Source: Gammaproteobacteria bacterium
Lineage (GTDB): Bacteria > Pseudomonadota > Gammaproteobacteria > Steroidobacterales > Steroidobacteraceae
Assembly: GCA_003132425.1 (NCBI GenBank)
Contig: PKXS01000050.1
Coordinates: forward strand, 1 to 45,432
Direction: 5' to 3'
Length of the DNA: 45,432 nucleotides
Each line of letters opens with the position of its first letter. The stretch's first letter is position 1. The translations under genes and the position numbers were made by a program. Shown here piece after piece: positions 34,617 to 41,925 of the stretch. The notes under the pieces are model-generated. The model had not been told where the DNA came from. It saw nothing but the letters and a program-made list of their open reading frames with translations, and did no database searches.

Positions 34617-36089
34617 TCACGCGCCAATCATCTTATCGCGCAGATCGTGCCAATCGAGTTTTGGATGGCGGGTTATGTAGCGTTGCAGAATTCTGTACAC
34701 GTCGGCATCGAAGGCCGCTACGGCCTCTTTTCCCGCCAGCGCGACCAGCTCCTCCTCGGAACGCGCCGTGCCCAGATACATCCACTGATCGAGCACGTGA
34801 AAATCGGCGCCGCCGCCCGCGCCGTCCTGCGTGCCGCCCCACGGATCGCGCTCGCGCAATGCAATGCGTCCCGGGAAAGGCCAGCTTTTGAGCTTCAGCG
34901 ATGACAGCGCCAAATTGACCCGCATGTCATGCAAGTTGAGCGGTTCCTTGCCGACGCAGGCGCCCTTGCACTTCCCGACCTGAAAAGCGAAGCACGAACC
35001 CGCGCTATCCTCGATACCCAGAACCTTGAGGCATAGCTGTTGCGCGCGCGCAATGTCGATTAGCGCTTTGCGGGCGTCCTGCCTGGAATGAAACACGCCG
35101 AAACAGCGCGCGAGATCTCCTTGACTCAACTCGCTGATGGCGGCCGGTTCGAGCTGGCTCGCACGACCGGCGCTCGGCCGCGCCGGCTGCGCGGCGGCCG
35201 CCCGCAGCGTAAATGACTCCTCCCAGGTCCGAGGATGGCGGTTGTGCAGCGGCTTCTGGGTCTTGATCCATTCTCGCTCGCGCAGGCGCGCCCCGAGTTC
35301 ACCGGCGGTTTGCAGCCAATCGACTCGCCGCACTCGGAGCGCCAACCTCTGCTCGCCTGAGCCGGCATGTTCGCCCGCAAGCTGAGCCAGCACGCGGGTG
35401 CGCAGCGAATTGCTCATGCCGATGTACAGCAACGAATCGTCGTCGCCGAAAAATCGGTACACGCCCGGTCCCTCGGGCAATTCATCGGCCAAATCGGCCG
35501 GCAAGTGTCCGGGCAATTTTGGAACGCCGAGAACGGCCGTCAACGCGGCCATAAGCCGCGCCTCCGGCACCTCGCGCCGCAATTTGAGCCAGAAATCGTG
35601 AAGCACGCGCGCATCGCCCAGCGCACGATGCCGCGCGCTGCAGCTAAGGCCGTTCCGCTCGATTACCGCATCTAGATTGTGGCGCGCGTGTTCGGGAAAC
35701 AGGCGTCGCGAAAGCTTGACGGTGCACAGGACCTTGGCGCAGAAGTGCCGATCGAGCCGGCGAAATTCGCTGCGCAGAAACGAGTAATCGAAGCGCGCGC
35801 TGTGCGCCGCGAACACCGCCCCTTGCAACTTCCCGAGCACGAGTGCCTCGATGTCCGCAAAGCGCGGCGCGCCGGCGACCATTTCGTTGCTGATGCCGGT
35901 GAAGGCCTCGATGTGCGAGGGAATCCGGCATTCCGGGTTCACCAGCGAACTCCACTCATCGACGAGTTCATCGTTCTTCATGCGAACGATGCCGACTTCG
36001 GTGATCCGGTGATAGGCCGGGTTGCCGCCCGTCGTCTCCAAGTCGACGAATACCAGCTCCTGCGGGAATGAGTCTTTAGCCGCGTCCAT
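34617..36089 (-). CDS. DnaQ-like 3'-5' exonuclease fused to a GIY-YIG nuclease domain
   Basis: A 490-residue two-domain nuclease. Residues about 10-175 are a DEDDh exonuclease of the DnaQ type: FVDLETTGGN (first Asp and Glu), AAHSARFDYSFL (second Asp) and HRALGDARV (His and Asp). Residues about 205-290 are a GIY-YIG endonuclease domain as in UvrC and Cho: GPGVYRFFGDDDSLLYIGMSNSLRTRV. The remaining C-terminal part contains the CFAFQVGKCKGACVGKEP cysteine cluster. All core exonuclease residues are present. A role in DNA repair is likely from the domains but not established. I start at ATG 36089 (MDAAKDSFPQ); it overlaps the end of aguB by 14 bases, linking it to the puuR-aguB unit. Confidence 0.88.
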   Translation of the reverse strand: MDAAKDSFPQELVFVDLETTGGNPAYHRITEVGIVRMKNDELVDEWSSLVNPECRIPSHIEAFTGISNEMVAGAPRFADIEALVLGKLQGAVFAAHSARFDYSFLRSEFRRLDRHFCAKVLCTVKLSRRLFPEHARHNLDAVIERNGLSCSARHRALGDARVLHDFWLKLRREVPEARLMAALTAVLGVPKLPGHLPADLADELPEGPGVYRFFGDDDSLLYIGMSNSLRTRVLAQLAGEHAGSGEQRLALRVRRVDWLQTAGELGARLREREWIKTQKPLHNRHPRTWEESFTLRAAAAQPARPSAGRASQLEPAAISELSQGDLARCFGVFHSRQDARKALIDIARAQQLCLKVLGIEDSAGSCFAFQVGKCKGACVGKEPLNLHDMRVNLALSSLKLKSWPFPGRIALRERDPWGGTQDGAGGGADFHVLDQWMYLGTARSEEELVALAGKEAVAAFDADVYRILQRYITRHPKLDWHDLRDKMIGA

Positions 36090-36945
36090 CGAGGGACAGG
36101 AGAGGGTAGTACAGATCGGGCCGCCGATCGCGAAACACACCCCAGGACTGCCGGTAGCGGCGCACCTCGTCCAAATCGAATGCGGCGGTCAGCACCGTTT
36201 CACTCACGCGATCCGCCTCCGCCAATTTTTCACCGGTCGGCGAGGCAATGAACGATGAACCGTAAAAGGTCATGGTGTACTTCTCGCCTTGCTCGGTGCC
36301 GATGCGGTTCGACGCGACCAACGGCATGATATTGGCCGCCGCGTGGCCCTGCATGGTGCGCTGCCAATGCCCGCTGGAATCGATGCTCGGATCCTGCGGC
36401 TCCGAGCCGATCGCCGTGGGATAGAGCAGAATTTCGGCGCCCATCAGCGCCATGGAGCGCGCGGCTTCCGGGAACCACTGGTCCCAACATATCGCGACGC
36501 CCAATTTGGCATATCGAGTCTCGAAAACTTTGAAGCCGGTGTCTCCCGGCGAGAAATAGAACTTTTCGTGGTAGCCCGGCCCCTCCGGAATGTGCGACTT
36601 GCGGTAGCTCCCGAGTACCGCCCCGTCGGCATCCACCAGCACCACAGAATTATAAAATGCGTTATTGGCGCGTTCGAAGACGCTGATCGGCAGCACCACC
36701 GCGAGTTCGCGCGCCACAGCGCGAAAATGTTCGACCGCCGGATGAGCGTCCAGGGGCTTCGCGAGTTGCAGATGCCGCGAGGAGTGGTCCTTGCAAAAGT
36801 ACGGCGTCTCGAACAACTCTTGCACCAGAATCACCTGAGCGCCGCGGGCCGCGGCCTCGCGGATTAATTTTTCGGCGCGCGCAACATTCGCGTCGCGATC
36901 CCAACTGCAGGCCATTTGCGTGGCCGCTACCGTGACGATGCTCAT
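36076..36945 (-). CDS. aguB: N-carbamoylputrescine amidohydrolase
   Basis: AguB, a nitrilase-family enzyme, hydrolyses N-carbamoylputrescine to putrescine, CO2 and ammonia. The 289 residues have the Glu-Lys-Cys triad at E43 (VQELFETPYFC), K116 (YRKSHIPEGPGYHEKFYF) and C153 (GVAICWDQWFPEAAR). The ETPYFC and GPGYHEKFYFSPGDTGF segments are typical of AguB rather than of general nitrilases. The start ATG 36945 follows puuR by 26 bases; the track's earlier start has no support. Together with aguA it completes agmatine to putrescine. It is probably co-transcribed with puuR. Confidence 0.92.
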   Translation of the reverse strand: MSIVTVAATQMACSWDRDANVARAEKLIREAAARGAQVILVQELFETPYFCKDHSSRHLQLAKPLDAHPAVEHFRAVARELAVVLPISVFERANNAFYNSVVLVDADGAVLGSYRKSHIPEGPGYHEKFYFSPGDTGFKVFETRYAKLGVAICWDQWFPEAARSMALMGAEILLYPTAIGSEPQDPSIDSSGHWQRTMQGHAAANIMPLVASNRIGTEQGEKYTMTFYGSSFIASPTGEKLAEADRVSETVLTAAFDLDEVRRYRQSWGVFRDRRPDLYYPLLSLDGRG

Positions 36946-36971
36946 AGGGCGAATGCTACCTGAAGATTCGG

Positions 36972-37520
36972 TTAAAACGTGGGCGGCGAGCTGGCGCTGA
37001 CGATCTCGCATTCTTCGCGTCCGGTATTGCGAAAGCGATGCGGCAAGGAGCTCTTAAAATAATAGGCATCGCCGGGTCCGAGTACCCGCGACTCGCCGCC
37101 GACGGTGAGTTCGATTTTCCCTTTGACGATTACACCGCCCTCCTCGCCGGCGTGAGTCAACATTTCTTCGCCCGTATCGGCATTGGGCGCATAGCGCTCG
37201 TGCAAAATCGACATACTGCGCTTGGCCAATCGGCCGCCGACCAGGCGCAACTCCACGCTCGCGGTGCCGATATCGCTAAGCTCTTGGGCCGGAAAAAACA
37301 CCTGCGGCTTGCCGGCAAGATCGAGCGTGAAAAAATCCGCGAGCACCATGGGGATTCCGTCCAGCACTTTTTTCAGCGAGCTGACCGAAGGACTCACCCG
37401 GTTCTGCTCGATGAGGGAAATCAGCCCATTGGTGACGCCGGCACGCTTCGCCAATTCACGCTGCGACAACCCGTACATTTGCCGCACGGCTTTCAGATGG
37501 GCACCTACGTCCAGGCTCAT
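36972..37520 (-). CDS. puuR: PuuR-type transcriptional regulator (HTH-cupin)
   Basis: A 182-residue regulator with an N-terminal Cro/C1 helix-turn-helix (LKAVRQMYGLSQRELAKRAGVTNGLISLIEQNRVSPSVSSL, quoted in part as GLSQRELAKRAGVTNGLIS) and a C-terminal cupin (about 105-180) ending SASSPPTF, like the end of E. coli PuuR (SAHTPTTF as I recall it). PuuR represses putrescine-utilisation genes and is released by putrescine. The track start at 37550 is a TTG. I prefer ATG 37520, which starts the domain directly. An operator-like sequence lies three bases upstream of it and contains a perfect TATAAT. Autoregulation, and control of puuD-potI, is inferred. Confidence 0.88.
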   Translation of the reverse strand: MSLDVGAHLKAVRQMYGLSQRELAKRAGVTNGLISLIEQNRVSPSVSSLKKVLDGIPMVLADFFTLDLAGKPQVFFPAQELSDIGTASVELRLVGGRLAKRSMSILHERYAPNADTGEEMLTHAGEEGGVIVKGKIELTVGGESRVLGPGDAYYFKSSLPHRFRNTGREECEIVSASSPPTF

Positions 37521-37523
37521 ATC

Positions 37524-37539
37524 GTCTATTATATTAAAC
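37524..37539. promoter_or_regulatory. Putative PuuR operator at the puuR start
   Basis: GTCTATTATATTAAAC on the plus strand (GTTTAATATAATAGAC on the minus strand) matches the puuD palindrome at 14 of 16 positions. The minus strand contains TATAAT seven bases before the puuR ATG, so the operator overlaps the presumed -10. No convincing -35 is seen. Confidence 0.65.
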
Positions 37540-37564
37540 AGTTCGTGCAAAGAACCAGCGAAAA

Positions 37565-37593
37565 TTGAGCTTAGTGTCGATTTTCCTTATCAT
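37565..37593 (+). promoter_or_regulatory. Candidate sigma70 promoter of the omega-aminotransferase gene
   Basis: TTGAGC, a 17-base spacer and TATCAT match the sigma70 consensus at 4/6 and 5/6. The predicted start is about 36 bases before the ATG, with AAGGA in the leader. The PuuR-like site lies 25 bases upstream of the -35 element. Confidence 0.55.
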
Positions 37594-37635
37594 CCCATTG
37601 GCTCGACGGCACTTCAAAGCCCCAAGGATCCCGCC

Positions 37636-38973
37636 ATGAACGCCAGGCTCACCCCTGCTCCCTCGCACGCCGATCTCGACGCATTCTGGATGCCGTTCAC
37701 GGCGAATCGGCAGTTCAAGGCAAATCCGCGGATGCTGGTGCGCGCCGACGGCATGTTCTATTGGACCGCCGACGGGCGCGAGGTGCTGGACGCAGTCGCG
37801 GGCCTGTGGTGCGTGAACGCCGGTCACGGGCGGCGCGAAATCACCGAGGCGGTGACTCGGCAACTCAGCGCCATGGAGTACGCGCCGGCCTTTCAAATGG
37901 GCCATCCCATCGCCTTCGAGCTGGCCAATCGACTGGCCAAGATTGCGCCTCCGGGACTCGATCGCCTTTTCTTTACGAACTCAGGTTCGGAATCTGTCGA
38001 TACGGCGTTGAAGATTGCGATTGCCTACCACCGCGCTCGCGGAGCCGGCCAGCGCACTCGCCTCATTGGGCGGGAAAAGGGCTATCACGGCGTGGGCTTC
38101 GGCGGCATATCGGTCGGCGGAATAGTCAACAACCGCAAGTTCTTCGGTTCCTCGATGCTGCCGGGCGTGGATCATCTGCCGCATACCTTGGATATCGAAC
38201 ACAATGCGTACTCGCGCGGGCTGCCGCAGTGGGGCGCGCATCTTGCCGACGAATTGGAGCGCCTGGTCGCCCTGCATGACGCCTCGACCATTGCCGCAGT
38301 CATCGTTGAACCGATCAGTGGATCCGCCGGAGTCGTGCTGCCGCCGGTGGGCTATCTGAAGCGGCTGCGTGAGATCTGCGATAAGCACGACATCCTGCTG
38401 ATATTCGATGAGGTGATCACGGGCTTCGGCCGCGTCGGCAGGCCGTTCGCATCGCAGGCATTCGACGTGACGCCCGACCTCATGACGAGCGCGAAAGGAT
38501 TGACCAACGGCGCCGTTCCGATGGGTGCCGTTTTCGCGCACCGAAAGATCTACGACGCGTTCATGCAAGGCCCTGAAAATGCGATCGAGCTGTTTCATGG
38601 CTATACGTACTCCGCGCATCCGGTGGCCTGCGCCGCCGCGTTGGCAACCCTCGATGTCTACACCAAAGAGGGTCTGTTGACTCGGGCCGCCTCGCTCAGC
38701 GCCGAATGGGAGAACGCGATGCATTCATTGCGTGGGCTGCCGCATGTCCTCGACGTGCGCAATTACGGCCTGATCGGGGCCGTGGAACTTGAGCCGCGGC
38801 CGGGTAAGCCCGGCGCGCGCGCCTTCGAAGTGTTCCTCAAATGTTTCGAGCGCGGTGTCATGGTGCGTCAGACGGGTGACATCATCGCCGTCTCGCCCCC
38901 GCTGATCATCGAGCCGAGGCAGATCGCGCGCATCGTCGACACATTAGGCCCGGTCATTCGCGAGACCGCCTAG
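37636..38973 (+). CDS. bauA: Omega-amino acid:pyruvate aminotransferase (BauA/SpuC type)
   Basis: A 445-residue class III PLP aminotransferase. The N-terminal LDAFWMPFTANRQFKANPRMLV and GLWCVNAGHGRREI strongly resemble beta-alanine:pyruvate (omega-amino acid) transaminases. The cofactor lysine is K287 (TSAKGLTNGAVPMG) and the partner aspartate D258 (IFDEVITGFGR). The ATG 37636 has AAGGA upstream; the track's extension from 37222 is puuR antisense. It is divergent from puuR. In this setting it could act on beta-alanine, on putrescine as SpuC does, or on gamma-glutamylputrescine or GABA. The symbol reflects sequence similarity; the substrate is not settled. Confidence 0.85.
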   Translation: MNARLTPAPSHADLDAFWMPFTANRQFKANPRMLVRADGMFYWTADGREVLDAVAGLWCVNAGHGRREITEAVTRQLSAMEYAPAFQMGHPIAFELANRLAKIAPPGLDRLFFTNSGSESVDTALKIAIAYHRARGAGQRTRLIGREKGYHGVGFGGISVGGIVNNRKFFGSSMLPGVDHLPHTLDIEHNAYSRGLPQWGAHLADELERLVALHDASTIAAVIVEPISGSAGVVLPPVGYLKRLREICDKHDILLIFDEVITGFGRVGRPFASQAFDVTPDLMTSAKGLTNGAVPMGAVFAHRKIYDAFMQGPENAIELFHGYTYSAHPVACAAALATLDVYTKEGLLTRAASLSAEWENAMHSLRGLPHVLDVRNYGLIGAVELEPRPGKPGARAFEVFLKCFERGVMVRQTGDIIAVSPPLIIEPRQIARIVDTLGPVIRETA

Positions 38974-38992
38974 CGCCGTAGCGGCGGCTGCG

Positions 38993-40513
38993 CTAGCTCA
39001 AGAATTTTCGGCAGCTGCTGTAGTCGGCTTCGCTGCTCGGCAACTTGCCGCAGAGCCCGCTCATGCGTGCGTGCAGCGCCTCGATGTCTGCGTCGTACCG
39101 ATGCCGCAAGTTCCATTTTCGCAACCGGCCGTCGAGCTTCTCCAAACCAATGCGCGTGCGCGCTTGAATCCGGTCCGGCCCGTCGAGTTCGCCGATTACC
39201 GCCATCCCGGTATCCCGGATGCGCACATGATCCGTAGGCGCGAGCCGCAGCAAGGCGCTCAGGTACTCGACTCCCCATTGAAATCGCGTCGCGGTTCCTT
39301 GGGATTCGCGATAGGCACGCTCGTACCAGGCGAGCGCCAGCTCCGCATGCCCGCGCTTCTCCTCGATATCGCCAAGATCGAGCATGTAGTAGTACGGCGC
39401 TCTGGCGGTGGCAAGCTCCGCCTTCAGCATGGCGTATTCCGCATCGCTGTCGCCCAATTGATCGTCGATGAACGACGCGGAATTGACGATGCCGGCGCGC
39501 ACATAGGGGTCGTATTTCCGGGCCAGCGTCGCCGCGACTTGCGCGCGTGCGGCGGCGGCAAGCTTGTCCGGAACCTTGTGGTCCTCGGCGAATTGTTTGG
39601 CCAACGCCAGTGTCGTGCCGATCGCCGACAGCCTGTCGGCATCGATCACGGCGGGATCGCCGGCGATGCCGTCCATCGTCCGTGTCCATGCGGCGAGGAA
39701 CTGCCCGGCGGTGGCCGCACCCCGCGCCTGCACGTCCTTGTAAAAAGCATCATCGAGCGATTCCAAAGCATCCGCCACGCGCGGCGCCAGCGACGGATCC
39801 TCGACGATGGCGATCACCTGCGTCACGGTCCCGGGCGTGCGGCCCAAGGCGGCAGAGGCAATCGTCAGCCTGGCGCGTTCGGCCGGGGTCAAGTCGCCGC
39901 ACGTCGATGCGCTGCGCGCTAGATCCTTGGCGAGCGCATGCCGTTCCGGGTCGGAATACTTCGACAAGTCCCAGGCATTGTAGGCAAGCCGTTGACAGTC
40001 GCCGTGCGACGGGGCTGCGCCATCGGCGTGCATGGCGGCAATCACTTCGACCATGGGTTTGACATCGCCGAGGGCGATATCGAGCAAGTCGGCGTACAAG
40101 GACAGGTCCATGCCGCCGGCGATGCGCATGATTTCCTTCTGATCGGCGCGCAGAATCACGACCGTGGGATAGCCCGTCACGTGAAACTTCTCGCCCCAAC
40201 GCTGCGCGCCCGGATCGTCGCCATCCAGATAGACGGCCACAAATTCCTTGGACTTTGCAATGAAATCTTTGCGCGAAAATACCGAAGACTTCAATTGCTG
40301 GCAGGGCGGGCACCATTTCGCGCCCCAATACAAAAAGACAGGCTTGCTCGCCGCCTGCGCAAAGTTGAAGGCGGCGCCGACGTCGCCCTCGAACCAGGCA
40401 ATTCCGGGCACGTCCGCATGCGCCGGATTGGCGTGAGTCTGCGGTAGGTAGGCGAGCAGAATCAGCAGCCACGCCCAATTGAATCGCCGCGTGGCGTCGC
40501 CTCTACCGATCAC
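38993..40513 (-). CDS. Exported thioredoxin-fold protein with long helical C-terminal region
   Basis: A signal peptide (FNWAWLLILLAYLPQTHA, then cleavage near HA-N) is followed by a thioredoxin-like domain with the redox motif C68-P-P-C71 (YWGAKWCPPCQQLKSSVF) and the cis-proline block VTGYPTVVILR. About 350 residues of mostly helical, TPR-like sequence follow (for example LDLGDIEEKRGHAELALAWYERAY). It is probably a periplasmic thiol-disulfide protein; its partner is unknown. The track start at 40543 is TTG. GTG 40513, with GGGAG seven bases upstream, gives a better signal peptide and 506 residues. It follows the cupin gene directly and converges on bauA. Confidence 0.75.
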   Translation of the reverse strand: MIGRGDATRRFNWAWLLILLAYLPQTHANPAHADVPGIAWFEGDVGAAFNFAQAASKPVFLYWGAKWCPPCQQLKSSVFSRKDFIAKSKEFVAVYLDGDDPGAQRWGEKFHVTGYPTVVILRADQKEIMRIAGGMDLSLYADLLDIALGDVKPMVEVIAAMHADGAAPSHGDCQRLAYNAWDLSKYSDPERHALAKDLARSASTCGDLTPAERARLTIASAALGRTPGTVTQVIAIVEDPSLAPRVADALESLDDAFYKDVQARGAATAGQFLAAWTRTMDGIAGDPAVIDADRLSAIGTTLALAKQFAEDHKVPDKLAAAARAQVAATLARKYDPYVRAGIVNSASFIDDQLGDSDAEYAMLKAELATARAPYYYMLDLGDIEEKRGHAELALAWYERAYRESQGTATRFQWGVEYLSALLRLAPTDHVRIRDTGMAVIGELDGPDRIQARTRIGLEKLDGRLRKWNLRHRYDADIEALHARMSGLCGKLPSSEADYSSCRKFLS

Positions 40514-40544
40514 TCCAGGTCTCCCTTCCAACGCTACGGTCAAC

Positions 40545-40907
40545 TTAAGTTTTCAACTCGAATATTGCGTACCATTTCTTGCATGGTTCGGCGACTTCCC
40601 AAATGCCCTCGAATCCCGCCGGCACCACACAGGCATCCCCCGCTCGCAGCTCGATCTTTTCGCCTGTGATCGACTCGATGCGCACCCGCCCCTCGATGAT
40701 CACGCAGAATTCATGCTCGGTGTATCGCACCCGCCATTTCCCCGTGGTGCTCGTCCAGATACCGCAGAAGAATTGCCGGCTTTCCTCCGCGTACTGGTTC
40801 GACACGCGGGCGCGTGGAATGCCGGCAAGTATTTTCTCAGGAGAGGGATTGGCGGATTCACCCGTCAGCAGCCGATTCAGCATTGTGATTTTAGGGTATT
40901 CACTCAT
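40545..40907 (-). CDS. Small cupin protein (DUF861/EutQ-like)
   Basis: A 120-residue single cupin domain. The barrel region is FCGIWTSTTGKWRVRYTEHEFCVIIEGRVRIES, then AGDACVVPAGFEGIWEV. The last strand KKWYAIFEL is typical of the cupin_3/DUF861 group, to which EutQ belongs. Members are small-molecule or metal-binding proteins of mostly unknown role and are common beside amine and amino-acid catabolic genes. It directly precedes the thioredoxin-fold gene on the same strand. A link to polyamine catabolism is suggested only by position. Confidence 0.8.
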   Translation of the reverse strand: MSEYPKITMLNRLLTGESANPSPEKILAGIPRARVSNQYAEESRQFFCGIWTSTTGKWRVRYTEHEFCVIIEGRVRIESITGEKIELRAGDACVVPAGFEGIWEVAEPCKKWYAIFELKT

Positions 40908-40944
40908 GCCCTATCGTAGGCGCGGCACGGCTGCGGAAACAAGT

Positions 40945-40973
40945 GCGGCCCGGCGCACCGTACGCCGGGCCGC
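40945..40973 (-). terminator. GC-rich hairpin downstream of the OmpA-like gene
   Basis: GCGGCCCGGCG and CGCCGGGCCGC form a perfect 11-bp stem with a 7-base loop, just after the stop of the OmpA-like gene on the minus strand. Only a weak T-rich stretch (CTTGTTT) follows, so intrinsic termination is likely but not certain. Confidence 0.55.
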
Positions 40974-40979
40974 CAACCG

Positions 40980-41771
40980 TCACTCATTCTCACCGACCTG
41001 GGCAACCGCCGCGTCGCCTCCGGCTTGCAGGGTCAGACGCACGCGCCGCTCCAACGCATAGCCGTCAGCGTCCTGCGCAACGCTCTGGCTCTTGCCGTAG
41101 GCGTTGACTTCAAGCGCCTCATCGTTGACCCCCGCGGCAAGAAATAAGTCGCGCACCGCGTCGGCGCGCTCCTCGGATAGCTTTAGATTCGCATCCGCGG
41201 CGCCGCGCGGGTCGGTGTAGCCGTCCAGGCGGACCTTGAGCGCGGGAGATTTCGCAACCGACTGCGCCAAGACCTGGATCTGCTGCGCCATCTCGGGTGT
41301 AATCTCCGCGCTACCGGTGCGAAACAACACATCGCCCTGCAACCCATCGAGTACTTTGGCAGCCTGCTCTTTGGCGCCGACGTCCTTGGCGTTTTGCGCC
41401 GCCTCGACGCTTTCGGACAGCGCAACCAGACGCGCTGTCAGGGCGCGGTTCGTCTCAGACAGCGCGCTCCTTTCACTCTGCAGCGCCGCCTTCTCGCTCT
41501 GCAGCTGCGAATTGTCCGCCTGCAGTGCGGCCGCCTCGGCCTGCGCCTTGGCCGCCTCACCCGCGCGGTGAACGCGATTACCCAGCCACGTGCCGAGCCC
41601 CGCGCCGACGACGGCGCCGATCGGACCCGCCGCAAACCCGCCAATCACTCCGCCGGCCACAAATCCCGCCGGCTCCTGGGGCGGCGAAGTGTTGGTCTCC
41701 CCCGCCAAGGCCGCAGCGCTGAGCCCCATCAATCCGATCGTCCAAACAACCCTCGAATATGCGGTTTTCAT
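40980..41771 (-). CDS. OmpA-family peptidoglycan-binding protein with glycine-zipper segment
   Basis: A 263-residue exported protein: signal peptide ending AAALAGE, a glycine-zipper segment (VAGGVIGGFAAGPIGAVVGAGLGTWLG, 30-60), a coiled coil (about 70-130), then an OmpA-like domain (about 145-255) with DVLFRTGSAEI, LDGYTDPRGAADANLKLSEERA and a final ALERRVRL. The DPRG and ERRV residues are those that bind peptidoglycan. The layout resembles the OmpA-like protein of proteobacterial sortase systems (PdsO), but no sortase or substrate is nearby, so I keep the general name. A GAGGAG ribosome-binding site precedes the ATG. It is followed by a strong hairpin. Confidence 0.82.
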   Translation of the reverse strand: MKTAYSRVVWTIGLMGLSAAALAGETNTSPPQEPAGFVAGGVIGGFAAGPIGAVVGAGLGTWLGNRVHRAGEAAKAQAEAAALQADNSQLQSEKAALQSERSALSETNRALTARLVALSESVEAAQNAKDVGAKEQAAKVLDGLQGDVLFRTGSAEITPEMAQQIQVLAQSVAKSPALKVRLDGYTDPRGAADANLKLSEERADAVRDLFLAAGVNDEALEVNAYGKSQSVAQDADGYALERRVRLTLQAGGDAAVAQVGENE

Positions 41772-41802
41772 AACAGCTCCTCACCGAAGTTTTCGCCACT
41801 TC

Positions 41803-41823
41803 GGGCGGCGAACTTCGCCGCCC
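41803..41823. terminator. Hairpin between yhhQ and the OmpA-like gene
   Basis: GGGCGGCGAA, a single C and TTCGCCGCCC form a perfect 21-base inverted repeat in the 154-base gap after yhhQ and before the OmpA-like ATG. A second short inverted repeat (CGAAGT...ACTTCG) lies beside it. No T-run follows, so it may be a terminator for yhhQ, a leader structure for the OmpA-like gene, or both. Confidence 0.4.
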
Positions 41824-41925
41824 TGTGGGAGCTATTTCAGTAGGAGATTCGGGCAGCGGGGCGCCGATCTGATGGCAAATTGTGGCCGAGCGGCGCTCAA
41901 TGTTGGCCGACGGTTCGCGCGGGCC

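Noticed and set aside
40980-41771. Sortase-system locus
   Set aside because: I looked for a sortase and a sorting-signal protein in the neighbouring frames and found none.
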